Below are positions 36,675-45,385 of a DNA stretch of 64,000 bases, piece after piece. How positions within the stretch are numbered: position 1 is the first letter of the stretch; the number at the start of each line of letters is the position of its first letter. The stretch covers positions 186,001-250,000 of the forward strand of contig NZ_QCYM01000001.1 of assembly GCF_003075075.1 (NCBI RefSeq), given 5' to 3'. Under the pieces are notes generated by a model. The model worked only from the letters and a program-made list of their open reading frames with translations. It was not told the origin of the DNA and searched no databases. The position numbers and the translations under genes are program-made. Origin of the DNA: Labrenzia sp. 011. Lineage in GTDB: Bacteria; Pseudomonadota; Alphaproteobacteria; Rhizobiales; Stappiaceae.

Positions 36675-37895
36675 TCAGCCTTCCTGCCTGTCCGGGCCGC
36701 CGAAATGGCGCAGCCAGATGTCCGTGCGCTGCCTGTCGCGCGCCTCATAGGCCCGCATGGCCGGCTCCAGGTCGGTGGCGGGCGGCGGTTCCGCGCCGGA
36801 GCCGATCCCGGTCAGCCGCATCGTGTACCAGGCGGTAATGCCGCCCTCCGGGGCTTCGGAAAATCTGGGAAACGCCGGCTCGGGCATCTTGCCGGCTGTC
36901 CACAGCGCGGGCAGGGCGGGCTCAAGGGCCAGCGCCCGTGCCAGGCCGATGACATCGGCCGCGCCGCCGGTCAAAGCCTCCTCGGCCTGTGCTCGCGTCT
37001 TGAAGCCGCCCGTCAGCATCAGCGGCTTTGATGTCACCGTGCGGGCGCGTCTGGCGAAGGCGATGAAATACGGTCCGCGTCCGGCGCTGTCGGAGGCGGA
37101 TTTCGCGCCGGGAAAATAGGTGCCGCCGCTGATGTCGATCAGGTCGAGGGACGTCCCGTCCAGCGCCGCCACCACCTCCAGGGCCTCGTCCTCGGTCAGT
37201 CCGCCGTCCAGCTGGTCCGAGGCATTCAGTTTCACGCCGATGGGAAAGTCCGGCCCGACAGTGGCCCGCACCGCGTCGATCGTTTCCAGCAGCAGGCGCA
37301 TGCGGTTGGCGATGGCGCCGCCATAGGCATCAACACGCCGGTTGAACAGCGGCGACAGGAACTGGCTGAGCAGGAACCCGTGCGCCGCGTGGATCTGCAC
37401 CCCGCCGAAACCGGCCTGCCGCGCCAGCAATGCCGTTTGCGCCATCTCCAGCGGGAACCGGCGGATCTCGTCCTCCGGCATCTGCGCGCAGCGCAGTCCC
37501 GGCAGATCGAGCGCGCTGGGGCCCTTCGGGGTGCTGGTGGGCCCATAGGCAAGCGCCCCGGCGTGGCCGAGCTGCAGCCAGAGCTGCATGCCGTTTGTGC
37601 CGCCCTCCCGGGCAAGCTCCCGGAAGCGCCCCAGGTCGGAGGCCGCGTCGAGCACCAGGTTGCCCGGCTTTTCGGCGTAACCGGGGCTGGCCTGAACCTC
37701 GCCGATGATGGACAGGGCCGCGCCGCCCTCGGCCCAACGCCGGTACAGCCGTATCTGCTCCGCCGTCGGGTGGCCCGTCCCGTCCCCCAGCGAATCCGAC
37801 ATGGCCGACTTGGCGATCCGGTTTTTCAGAATGGCCCCGCAGGGCAGGGTCAGCGGTTCGAACAGGGGAACAGGGTGTTGCATTTGAACGTCCAT
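36675..37895 (-). CDS. NADH:flavin oxidoreductase, old yellow enzyme family
   Basis: A 406-residue FMN TIM-barrel protein. Family markers are LPCGAILKNRIAKSAMS, the MQLWLQLGHAG strand, the catalytic FGGVQIHAAHGFLLSQFLSP (His-Ala-Ala-His), FNRRVDAYGG and the C-terminal LMLTGGFKTRAQAEEAL. It reduces activated alkenes with NAD(P)H; the physiological substrate is unknown. It is divergent from the denD/SDR operon, 126 bp away, which may indicate shared control. The start is uncertain between two ATGs four codons apart. Confidence 0.88.
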   Translation of the reverse strand: MDVQMQHPVPLFEPLTLPCGAILKNRIAKSAMSDSLGDGTGHPTAEQIRLYRRWAEGGAALSIIGEVQASPGYAEKPGNLVLDAASDLGRFRELAREGGTNGMQLWLQLGHAGALAYGPTSTPKGPSALDLPGLRCAQMPEDEIRRFPLEMAQTALLARQAGFGGVQIHAAHGFLLSQFLSPLFNRRVDAYGGAIANRMRLLLETIDAVRATVGPDFPIGVKLNASDQLDGGLTEDEALEVVAALDGTSLDLIDISGGTYFPGAKSASDSAGRGPYFIAFARRARTVTSKPLMLTGGFKTRAQAEEALTGGAADVIGLARALALEPALPALWTAGKMPEPAFPRFSEAPEGGITAWYTMRLTGIGSGAEPPPATDLEPAMRAYEARDRQRTDIWLRHFGGPDRQEG

Positions 37896-38021
37896 GGCCG
37901 GATTGTGCTGCTCGGGATCTACAGTCGCGAAAACGCGCGGCAGGGCGGGCAGCCTAGGCTACACGATTTGCTTCAGGGCGAAAGAGCCGCCGGTCCGGTC
38001 CTGCCCGGGAGGAGGAACTGG

Positions 38022-39008
38022 ATGCATATACTCATCATCGGCGCCGCCGGAATGGTGGGCCGCAAGCTGGTGGACAGGCTGGCGGCGGAGCCGTCCGTCT
38101 TCGGCGCGCAGGTCGGCCGGCTGACCCTGGCCGATGCCTTCGCGCCGCCGGTGCCGCCGTCCCTTCAGGCCATTTCGACCCCGGTGACCCTGGATCTTGC
38201 CATGCCCGGCGCGGCGGAAAAGCTGATCGCCGGGCGGCCGGACATGATCTTTCATCTCGCCGCCGTCGTCTCCGGCGAGGCGGAAGCCGATTTCGGGAAG
38301 GGCTACGCGGTCAATCTGGACGGCAGCCGCATGCTGTTCGAGGCCATCCGCCACGAGAGTGCGCGCGCGCCCTATTGCCCGCGCCTCATCTTCGCCTCGT
38401 CGATTGCCGTCTTCGGCCAGCCGTTTCCGGAGCGGATCGGCGACGATTTCCTGACCGCGCCGCTGACCAGCTACGGCACCCAGAAGGCGATCTGCGAACT
38501 GCTGCTGGCCGACTATACCCGCAAGGGCATTCTCGACGGCATCGGCCTGCGCCTGCCGACCATCTGCATCCGGCCCGGCACGCCCAACAAGGCGGCCTCG
38601 GGGTTCTTTTCCAACATCCTGCGCGAGCCGCTGGCCGGCAAGGAGGCCGTTCTGCCGGTCGGGGAGGAGGTGCGCCACTGGTTCGCCAGCCCGCGCGCCG
38701 CCATCGGTTTCCTCGTCCACGCCGCCTGTATGGACAGCGCGCGCATCGGCCCGCGCCGCAGCCTGTCCATGCCGGGGCTTTCGGCCACGGTCGGCGAGCA
38801 GATCGCGGCACTGCGCCGCGTGGCGGGCGAAAGGGCCGTGCGCCTCATCCGCCGCGTCCCGGATGCGCATATCGCCGGGATCGTCGCCGGATGGCCGACC
38901 GATTTCGATGCCCGGCGGGCAAGCGAACTGGGCTTTCGTGCCGAAACATGCTTTGACGACATCATTCGCATACATCTTGAAGACGAGCTGGGAGGCACGC
39001 ACGCATGA
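38022..39008 (+). CDS. denD: NAD-dependent epimerase/dehydratase, D-erythronate dehydrogenase (DenD) type
   Basis: A 328-residue extended SDR protein. The glycine motif [14 protein letters not shown] is at its N-terminus, with [21 protein letters not shown] and active-site [10 protein letters not shown] (Tyr-x3-Lys). The overall pattern, including [24 protein letters not shown], resembles D-erythronate dehydrogenase DenD, but the usual 3-oxo-tetronate kinase and isomerase genes are not beside it, so the substrate is tentative. GGGAGGAGG lies 6-8 nt before the ATG. The downstream SDR gene overlaps it by 4 bp (ATGA). Confidence 0.75.
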   Translation: MHILIIGAAGMVGRKLVDRLAAEPSVFGAQVGRLTLADAFAPPVPPSLQAISTPVTLDLAMPGAAEKLIAGRPDMIFHLAAVVSGEAEADFGKGYAVNLDGSRMLFEAIRHESARAPYCPRLIFASSIAVFGQPFPERIGDDFLTAPLTSYGTQKAICELLLADYTRKGILDGIGLRLPTICIRPGTPNKAASGFFSNILREPLAGKEAVLPVGEEVRHWFASPRAAIGFLVHAACMDSARIGPRRSLSMPGLSATVGEQIAALRRVAGERAVRLIRRVPDAHIAGIVAGWPTDFDARRASELGFRAETCFDDIIRIHLEDELGGTHA

Positions 39009-39781
39009 CAGACAAGGGATTCGACGTGACAGGCAGGATCGCCCTCGTGACCGGCGGCGGCACCGGCCTCGGCCGGGCCATGGCGAAGGGTCTGAGCGCC
39101 GAAGGCTGGCGTGTGGTCATCTCCGGCCGCCGCAAGGAGGTGCTTGAGGCGGCCGCCGCCGAGCTTTCGGCGGAAACCGGCGGCGAGGTGACCTGCTGCA
39201 CGGCCGATGTGGGCGACCCGGCCTCCGTGCGCGCGCTCTTCGACGACATCGCCGGCAGGTTCGGCCGCATCGACCTGGTGGTCAACAATGCCGGCATTTC
39301 CAATTCCTCCGTTCCGCTGGAGGACATCGGCTTCGAGGAATGGAACCGGGTCGTCGCCGCCAATCTCACCGGCGTCTTCCTGTGCACCCAGGAGGCCTTC
39401 CGGATGATGAAGGCCCAGAGCCCGCGCGGCGGGCGGATCATCAACAACGGCTCGATCTCGGCAACGGCGCCAAGGCCCAATTCGGCACCCTATACGGCCA
39501 CCAAGCACGCCGTCACCGGCCTGACCAAATCCGCCGCCCTCGACGGCCGCCCCTTCGACATTGCCTGCGGCCAGATCGACATCGGCAACGCCGCCAGCGA
39601 CATGACCGCCCGCATGAGCGGCGGCGTGCTGCAGGCCAATGGCGAGACCATGAGCGAACCCACCATCGACCCGGCCCATGTGGCCCGGGCCGTCGTCTAC
39701 ATGGCCGGCCTGCCGCTGGACGCCAATGTGCTGACCATGACGGTCATGGCGACGAAGATGCCGTTTGTCGGACGAGGGTAG
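39005..39781 (+). CDS. Short-chain dehydrogenase/reductase
   Basis: A classical SDR of 258 residues. It has the cofactor motif [11 protein letters not shown] near residue 18, the NNAGIS strand-4 motif, Ser in [12 protein letters not shown] and Tyr-x3-Lys in [11 protein letters not shown]. Arg in SGRRK after beta-2 suggests NADP preference (inference). Translationally coupled to denD; the two probably act on the same hydroxy acid. It is the last gene before the AT-rich insertion. Confidence 0.87.
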   Translation: MTDKGFDVTGRIALVTGGGTGLGRAMAKGLSAEGWRVVISGRRKEVLEAAAAELSAETGGEVTCCTADVGDPASVRALFDDIAGRFGRIDLVVNNAGISNSSVPLEDIGFEEWNRVVAANLTGVFLCTQEAFRMMKAQSPRGGRIINNGSISATAPRPNSAPYTATKHAVTGLTKSAALDGRPFDIACGQIDIGNAASDMTARMSGGVLQANGETMSEPTIDPAHVARAVVYMAGLPLDANVLTMTVMATKMPFVGRG

Positions 39782-39869
39782 GGGCGGCAGCAGGGCGTTG
39801 TAGCGGGGGCATGAAGAGGGCGTTTGGGCGGGAGGCGGCCGTGCTGAGCACCAAGGTATTGGAGGACAA

Positions 39870-41171
39870 TCACTCCGCCGCTTTCTCAATCTGCTTCTGG
39901 ACGATCTCGGCAGCTTGTTTAACCCATGGGGCGCCAGCGCGCATTGCTGCCGGGCCAATCCCCGACGCGCTCATTAAGGCAACGCCAAGAAGCCCTATTA
40001 TGAGTTTGGCGGCGGCCTTTGACGCTACGTCCACCATGTTTTCCGTAGTTTTGTTGAAGAAGTTTAGGCTATGCCGAACGATACTTGAAACCAAGTTCTC
40101 AATCGTGCGAATCATGGCGAACGCCGCACGCTTAGATGATGTCCCCGGAAGTGCGAGAAATTGGCGAATGTGCGCAATAGTCTTAGGAACTTCAGGATCG
40201 GCAAGCGCAGGGTGTTGGGAAAGAAACGCGATAACCTCGTCTGCGGCAATATCGACTTCAGCAACATCATCTTCGTCAAGGTCAATCAACGATGCTCTTT
40301 GCGTGAACTGCTCCCACTCAGGGAACTGAGCAACGTAAAGGGATATGCTCGCATTATACGCATTTAACATTCCTGCGATGGCGTCGGGAAGCTCCTCTTG
40401 AAATTGCGCTCCCATAACGCCGCAGGCCATGTTCGTTAACCCGATTTTGACGACGTTACCTTCTGATATCAGTTGCGAGTGAAGCTCGCTCACACTTTCA
40501 AGTAACCGCCGATCGCAGTTGGAATTCGCCAGATTGTTTAGAAGCTGTTCGCCGCTTCCGCGAATGTGTTCCAACGCAGACTGAATGTTAGCCCGGTCCG
40601 CCTCAGCCGTCTTAGGTGCGCGGCTCGCGACAACGATGCGATCTTCGACAATGTCGAATTGAACTGGTGCAACTTGTTGACGAGGCACGATACGATCTAA
40701 ATCGTCTAAGGTTAGGGATCCCTGCGTTTCCGCAAGTCCAGCACCTGAACCTTCGACATACTCTCTGAATCTAATCAAGGCGTCGGAAACTGCCACACGG
40801 TTCTCACCATCCATGAACATTTGCATGAATGCGCTTGGATTATCGCGGTCGTGGGAAATCATCGGCCTGAGCACGAAAGGTCGGTCATACACAGCGGGAT
40901 CAACGACGTCGGAGTGCACAAAAGCGTTCACGAATGACAGAAGCTCATCGCGTGCAGAAGCCCATTCGCCTCGTGTGGGCTCTTCGCGGTAGCGAGTGTA
41001 GGTGTTGAAGCGGATGCGCGCTTCTTCAACCATCATTATCGTGCGCGTATAGCGCTCGCGTTGCTCCTCAGCCTTTGGTGCCCGGCCACGGAAGGGCCGC
41101 TCAATGGTATGACGAAGCGACGCCATAAATGCGGTGATGTTTCTCCGAACTTCGACGAACTCTTCAGCCAT
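39870..41171 (-). CDS. Orphan protein with C-terminal hydrophobic segment
   Basis: A 433-residue protein of no family I recognise. The N-terminal 90 residues are helical and basic (FMASLRHTIERPFRGR). The middle is helical with an acidic patch (LIDLDEDDVAEVDIAADEV, about 295-315). The C-terminus has one hydrophobic stretch, KLIIGLLGVALMSASGIG, near 390-407, followed by an amphipathic basic helix, which suggests tail membrane association. Composition is AT-richer than neighbours. The ATG at 41171 follows GAGGGGGG; a GTG six codons upstream would leave no ribosome site. The isolation and the predicted membrane tail would suit a defence or toxin-like effector, which is speculation. Confidence 0.6.
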   Translation of the reverse strand: MAEEFVEVRRNITAFMASLRHTIERPFRGRAPKAEEQRERYTRTIMMVEEARIRFNTYTRYREEPTRGEWASARDELLSFVNAFVHSDVVDPAVYDRPFVLRPMISHDRDNPSAFMQMFMDGENRVAVSDALIRFREYVEGSGAGLAETQGSLTLDDLDRIVPRQQVAPVQFDIVEDRIVVASRAPKTAEADRANIQSALEHIRGSGEQLLNNLANSNCDRRLLESVSELHSQLISEGNVVKIGLTNMACGVMGAQFQEELPDAIAGMLNAYNASISLYVAQFPEWEQFTQRASLIDLDEDDVAEVDIAADEVIAFLSQHPALADPEVPKTIAHIRQFLALPGTSSKRAAFAMIRTIENLVSSIVRHSLNFFNKTTENMVDVASKAAAKLIIGLLGVALMSASGIGPAAMRAGAPWVKQAAEIVQKQIEKAAE

Positions 41172-41304
41172 TCCGCCCCCCTCAAGCACACATTATCCTG
41201 CATGCGTCTTCGCGGTCTCTATCAGAAAAAGGATAACGTACAAAATCTTTCGCACATTTTCAGGTTGAGACGATTCCCTCTATTGTTACGGAAGGGAGCA
41301 AGGC

Positions 41305-41428
41305 ATGACTGACGATATTGACGGCAAAGAGATTGGCAAGGTGATCCAGATCGATGAGGCTCGGATCAAGGATCCATCTGGGAAAGATGGTGCGCGGCAC
41401 CATCGAAGCATTATTGCCTCAGGAGTGA
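41305..41428 (+). pseudogene. IS256-type transposase N-terminal remnant
   Basis: Starting at an ATG with GGGAGCAAGG before it, the frame reads KVIQIDEARIKD. After skipping one extra base at 41374 it continues as HLGKMVRGTIEALL and then stops. This matches what I recall of the N-terminus of a group of IS256/Mutator transposases (RI-x-DHLG-x-x-VRGT-x-E). The rest of the element is absent. The remnant sits between the two orphan genes and overlaps the 3' end of the DUF4238-like gene by 18 bp. Confidence 0.5.
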
Positions 41429-42277
41429 CTTCAACAATAATTCCGAATGAGAAGCCAACTCGAAGCAGTTGTTCATAGCATATTCATTGATCTGACGAAT
41501 ATGCTCAGGTTCATCCTTTACTATCATCGGAATTGTATTGTCCGGGTCGCGTACCAATACAAATGCAATCTTCGGTGTGATTGGCATCCAAATTTCCATT
41601 TCGGGATTGGAAAGCCCATTAGGACCACCATTCCCAATTCGATAAGCCATCATGCTGGACAGTACGTATGAATGCTTGGTCTCAGAGATTGCCCAACGTG
41701 GAGACCGCTCAGCTAACGCCTCTTCTATCCGCTGACTATTTTTGAGGGAAGCGGCAACTCGGATGTGCCTTCCTATGTCACGAAGCCTTTGTTCGTCGGC
41801 AAGTTCCGCTTCCCAAATTTCCCTTTGGCTGGCAGATGTATCTTCGGGAGCTTCCCTTAAGCAGGTCTCAACGAGATCTCGCCCCACCGCAAAATCGTCA
41901 AGGTCCTTTATAAAGTCTGGCGTGCGTTTCAGCATGGCCATAACGACCTTCCGAGTATCATCCAAATTTTTCGGGTTGAATGAGGGGATTTTGCCTTCTT
42001 GAAAGATACCTATTACTTCTGGAAGCCACTGCCCCAGAAAGTTATCGATCATACCGTAATAATCTCGTTCTACCCGGTCAGAACGTTCGTCGTTCTCTAG
42101 AATTGTATAATAGTCACGGATCACAAAAGACTTATTAATGAGTTTCCGTTCCAGTTTTCGATAATTGCCATTCATGTGTCTTTTGGCGCGCCAAATACGC
42201 TTAGGGTCATCCGCGATAGCAAACTGGCGCTGAAGAACCTCAGGAACAATGTGATGATTTTTCGCTCTTTTTCCCAT
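41411..42277 (-). CDS. DUF4238-like protein
   Basis: A 288-residue protein starting MGKRAKNHHIVPEVLQRQFA. The His-His-x-x-P...L-x-x-F opening resembles DUF4238. The rest includes acidic and basic helices, a WMPITPKIAFVLVRDPDN strand segment and NEYAMNNCFELASHSE near the end, also usual in that family. Its function is unknown; DUF4238 genes are typically accessory and mobile. Codon use is AT-rich (many AAA, ATT, GAT). The ATG at 42277 follows GGAAG. It may form a unit with the orphan gene downstream, 239 bp away on the same strand. Confidence 0.65.
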   Translation of the reverse strand: MGKRAKNHHIVPEVLQRQFAIADDPKRIWRAKRHMNGNYRKLERKLINKSFVIRDYYTILENDERSDRVERDYYGMIDNFLGQWLPEVIGIFQEGKIPSFNPKNLDDTRKVVMAMLKRTPDFIKDLDDFAVGRDLVETCLREAPEDTSASQREIWEAELADEQRLRDIGRHIRVAASLKNSQRIEEALAERSPRWAISETKHSYVLSSMMAYRIGNGGPNGLSNPEMEIWMPITPKIAFVLVRDPDNTIPMIVKDEPEHIRQINEYAMNNCFELASHSELLLKSLLRQ

Positions 42278-42686
42278 TTAGCAATCTTCCGTCCACCAAA
42301 GAGCAAGTGCTCTCCAAGTCCACATTGACGAACATACATGCCAAAGCCAGACTGGCACCGCAACGGCTTCGCCGTCCTCCACTGGCGTTCCGGCCCTTAC
42401 GGCGCATTACCAAGCAGTCTCTGACGTCCAGATCTCGTCAACATGGATCCGGAGAGCAGACCAGCGATTAGGCCCGACAATACAATAGGAGGACTAACAC
42501 GCACGTCTCGAAAGGCTTGGGAGCAGTCGTTAGGCTGGATCGCACGAACGCCGGCTCCGGGCCGGAAGCGGCGCCAGTGAAGCCGTTCGGGATACGGCAG
42601 GTCTGCCGCGCCGCCGCAAGGCCGGTTTGAGCCCTTTGCGGACACCAGGCCCCCTGAAACAAGCCAAGGGCCTGACAATGACGGTC
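42278..42686. other. Non-coding gap, right side of the AT-rich insertion
   Basis: 409 bp between the DUF4238-like start and the VOC stop. Composition changes from AT-rich back to GC-rich around 42360. Open frames on either strand are short and unrecognised. No tRNA, integrase fragment or repeat was identified. Confidence 0.4.
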
Positions 42687-43109
42687 CTAGTCCTCCGGCA
42701 GCATCTGAGGATTCCAGACAATCTCCCACAAGTGCCCGTCGGGGTCAGCGAAGTAGCCTGCATAGCCGCCATAGAACGTGTCCTGCGGTGTCTTGATGAC
42801 AACGGCTCCGGCTTGCTCGGCTCTTGTCATGATGTCATCGACATCCTCGCGCTGCAGGACATTGTGACCGATACTGCCGGCGGTGGAGCAAATTGTGCCC
42901 TTTGGCAATCCGGTGTCGTGAACGAGGTCATCGTGTCCCCAGATCGCCAGCTTCACCCCTCCGGCCAGGTCGAAGAAGGCCACCGCGCCATGTTCGAACT
43001 CGCGCCCGATGATGCCGTCTGTCGGCAGACCCAACCCGTCACGATAAAAGACAAGCGAACGCTCAAGGTCGGCGACGGCAAGTGTTAGAACGGAAATACG
43101 AGGTTTCAT
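42687..43109 (-). CDS. VOC (glyoxalase/bleomycin-resistance fold) protein
   Basis: A 140-residue vicinal-oxygen-chelate protein built from two beta-alpha-beta3 modules. The first contains VLTLAVADLERSLVFYRDGLGLPT, and the second ends GYAGYFADPDGHLWEIVWNP with the metal-ligand Glu in the usual place. Likely a dioxygenase-, glyoxalase- or resistance-type enzyme; the substrate is unknown. Of the in-frame starts, the ATG at 43109 has AAGGG 7 nt upstream and begins directly at the domain. Confidence 0.82.
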   Translation of the reverse strand: MKPRISVLTLAVADLERSLVFYRDGLGLPTDGIIGREFEHGAVAFFDLAGGVKLAIWGHDDLVHDTGLPKGTICSTAGSIGHNVLQREDVDDIMTRAEQAGAVVIKTPQDTFYGGYAGYFADPDGHLWEIVWNPQMLPED

Positions 43110-43424
43110 GTCCATACCCTTTCTATCGGCGTCCACGTTCTGCGGACACCTCGATAGTCTTGGGCCGTCACTGTCGCGACGGAAGGACTCGCACTGCGAG
43201 GGCCGGGCCAACCGTCCCGAGCCTAACCTGTTTCAGACGCACGAAAATTACGGGCCGGACCAACACAAGTCAACGTCTGTTTGGTTCGCAATGCCGGCTT
43301 CTGGCGGCGTTTTCGCAGATGCAACGAATGACCGCTTCGGCAGCACGGACCGCAGCAGCGTATCAGCGTGTGAATGTCCCCAGTGGCCCGGAAACGCCCA
43401 AACGACATCCCCGAAATACCCCGG
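43110..43424. other. Non-coding gap, nothing recognised
   Basis: 315 bp between the VOC start and the stop of the aconitase X gene. It may hold the VOC promoter. No convincing reading frame, RNA or repeat was seen. Confidence 0.35.
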
Positions 43425-45128
43425 CTACCCGGCGGACAGCCAGCTCGGCAGGCCGGAGGAGGCAAGGCCGCTTGTGGCGGTTTCGGCGCAGTCCTTCAGG
43501 CTGCCGAATCTTACGGCTCGTCCTGTCAGGCCCTTGGCATAATGGGAGTATTTGCCGGAATTGGTCATCAGGACAGCGGTCTGCGTCGGGAAAACCGGCT
43601 CGGTAATCGAGCACCAGCAGATATCGGGGATGACCTGAACGCCGGCCTCTTGCAGACGGTCGATGAGACCCTCCTTCCTGGCCGTGGCCAGAACGGCGCG
43701 GCCGACAGTCACGATTGTCCTGGTGTCGGGATGACACGACCGGCCACGCAGAAAATCGGCAAAGTTCCGGCATTCGCTCAGCGAGGCATGCGGGCTGCCG
43801 ATTGCCACCAGATCGACCTTGTCATCGGCGGTGTTGAACTCCCGCCAGAGCTGCGCCAGGTCGCCTGCGGTGATGACACTTCTGGGCGCGCCGTCCCGCA
43901 GGGGGAGGGCCCCTTCGGGCGTATGGCCGCGCACATGCAGCATCGGCGCTGCCGACGTCGTGCCGAAGGCCGCGCACAGTCCCTTGAGATCGTCTGGCGT
44001 CGGTGATGCCGCTTCGAGACCGGTGAGCACGGGAATGCCGTTCGGCGATCTGGCACCGGCCAGCCAGCCCAGCATGGGCCACAGGGAATCGTCATGGGTT
44101 TCGGGCAGTTCCACATATATCTCGCAGTCCGGGCGCCGGTTTTCCGCAAGGTAGACGCCCGTGTTCGGCGCGCGCCCGGTCATTGCGATAAAAAGGTCGA
44201 GATAGTCGGGGTGTTTTTGCGTGCGGGCCCCCAGGACCGAATTCGCATAGATGACCGCGTTGGATTCGGACCAGCCGATCTGTTCGTTTTCGGCTGGGAT
44301 ATCATCCAGAAGATAGGGGGCGCAGGTGAATGTTGGCCGGGCTCCCATGTTGACATAGGCATCCGCAAGACGACTGGCCCTGGAGCCGAAATCGGGGAGA
44401 ACACCTTGCGATTGCCAGTTCTCGCGATCCACGGAAATGGCATTGATCGTGGTCGGTATGGCGATTTTCGCGCCCATCTGATGCATCTTCTCGGCAAAAT
44501 CGAGATTGGCATCATGGGCGAGGATGCAGCCGTCGATATGGGCGCGCGAAACATCCGTCAGACTGGTTGCGCCCTGCGCGCTCGCCATCAGACACAGGAC
44601 CTCCATGGCGATCTTCCGGGCTGTGCCGTCCTTGCCATCCAGCAGTGACCGGTCGGCCTCGCTCAGCGACAGGGCCCCGGCGCCGGGTCTGTGCAGTTCG
44701 ATTGCCTGATCCTGGAACAGAAGGACCCCGTCGCGGATTTCCGCTTCGCCGGCTTTGGACAGCGCGTCGTAAAGGGGCGGAGAAAGCCGCAGGATCGCCA
44801 CAGGCCGGTCAAACAGCCGTCCGGCAATCATCGCGCCCAGGGTGAGGATGGATTCCTCTTCGCGAAACACAAGGGCCGCCGGGGCCTCGCCGTTGCGCGC
44901 AAGTTGCAGCATCACGCCGCTGCCGCTGCAGGAGCCCCGGGAGGTGGGCATCAACACGATGCGGCCCGCGAGCGAGGTGCCGTGATCGGGATGATGGGCG
45001 TCGATAATCACGCCCGTATCAGGATCCACGCCGCCCCAGAAACTCAATCCCTCCCTGCAGTTGAGAACCTCGCCCTTCGCATCGCGTTCGACGAAGAGTG
45101 TTGCGCTGTGGGGGACGTCCGGGATCAT
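43425..45128 (-). CDS. Aconitase X, fused DUF126-DUF521 (cis-3-hydroxy-L-proline dehydratase type)
   Basis: 567 residues. The N-terminal swivel (DUF126) contains GRIVLMPTSRGSCSGSGVMLQLA around 50-72. The DUF521 catalytic part starts near 150, with LMASAQGATSLTDVSRAHIDGCILAHDANLDFAEKM, FTCAPYLLDDIP, NSVLGARTQKHPDYLDLFIAMTGR and the C-terminal DICWCSITEPVFPT and MTNSGKYSHYA motifs, whose cysteines are plausible Fe-S ligands. Bacterial single-chain AcnX proteins dehydrate cis-3-hydroxy-L-proline to pyrroline-2-carboxylate. That role fits the neighbouring imine reductase and racemase-family genes. GAGG precedes the ATG at 45128. Divergent from the ABC transporter operon across a shared GntR-type site. 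Confidence 0.82.
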   Translation of the reverse strand: MIPDVPHSATLFVERDAKGEVLNCREGLSFWGGVDPDTGVIIDAHHPDHGTSLAGRIVLMPTSRGSCSGSGVMLQLARNGEAPAALVFREEESILTLGAMIAGRLFDRPVAILRLSPPLYDALSKAGEAEIRDGVLLFQDQAIELHRPGAGALSLSEADRSLLDGKDGTARKIAMEVLCLMASAQGATSLTDVSRAHIDGCILAHDANLDFAEKMHQMGAKIAIPTTINAISVDRENWQSQGVLPDFGSRASRLADAYVNMGARPTFTCAPYLLDDIPAENEQIGWSESNAVIYANSVLGARTQKHPDYLDLFIAMTGRAPNTGVYLAENRRPDCEIYVELPETHDDSLWPMLGWLAGARSPNGIPVLTGLEAASPTPDDLKGLCAAFGTTSAAPMLHVRGHTPEGALPLRDGAPRSVITAGDLAQLWREFNTADDKVDLVAIGSPHASLSECRNFADFLRGRSCHPDTRTIVTVGRAVLATARKEGLIDRLQEAGVQVIPDICWCSITEPVFPTQTAVLMTNSGKYSHYAKGLTGRAVRFGSLKDCAETATSGLASSGLPSWLSAG

Positions 45129-45329
45129 GCTTCGCCTCTTTGGGTGGGTATGTGTCTCAGGGGGTGAACTCATGCATGCAGATGAACCGGTTTGAGGCGG
45201 CCTGGTCTTCATTAATCAGTTTGCACCCTGGGGTTTCATCTTCGATCCGGAGCGCCGGTCCGCCCGGCGGCCCGGATCGATGATGTGATTTCTGCCCCTT
45301 GTATCGGAGCCGGTTTCCTTTTATTGAAT

Positions 45330-45341
45330 ATTGTATCCAAT
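45330..45341 (+). promoter_or_regulatory. GntR-type operator, acnX / transporter divergent promoter
   Basis: ATTGTATCCAAT is a 12-bp near-palindrome 45 bp before the binding-protein start and 201 bp before the divergent acnX start. Its TGTATCCA core recurs at 50199-50210 (inverted), 50289-50300 and 52620-52631, in every other promoter region of the locus. Confidence 0.65.
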
Positions 45342-45385
45342 TTAATAACAAGAAACCAGCAACACTCCTTTCAGAGGGAATTAAA

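Larger units (their letters stand above)
39782..43109. other. AT-richer accessory insertion (genomic islet)
   Basis: From about 39.85 to 42.4 kb the base composition drops visibly below its surroundings, codon usage shifts toward A/T-ending codons, and the genes are orphans (433-residue protein, DUF4238-like protein) flanking an IS256-type remnant. No integrase, tRNA or clear direct repeat marks the ends, so the boundaries are approximate. The VOC gene at the right has normal composition and may be native. Confidence 0.55.

Noticed and set aside
42278-42686. Short open frames as a possible integrase or transposase
   Set aside because: Translations on both strands have no recognisable motif, and no terminal repeats were found.
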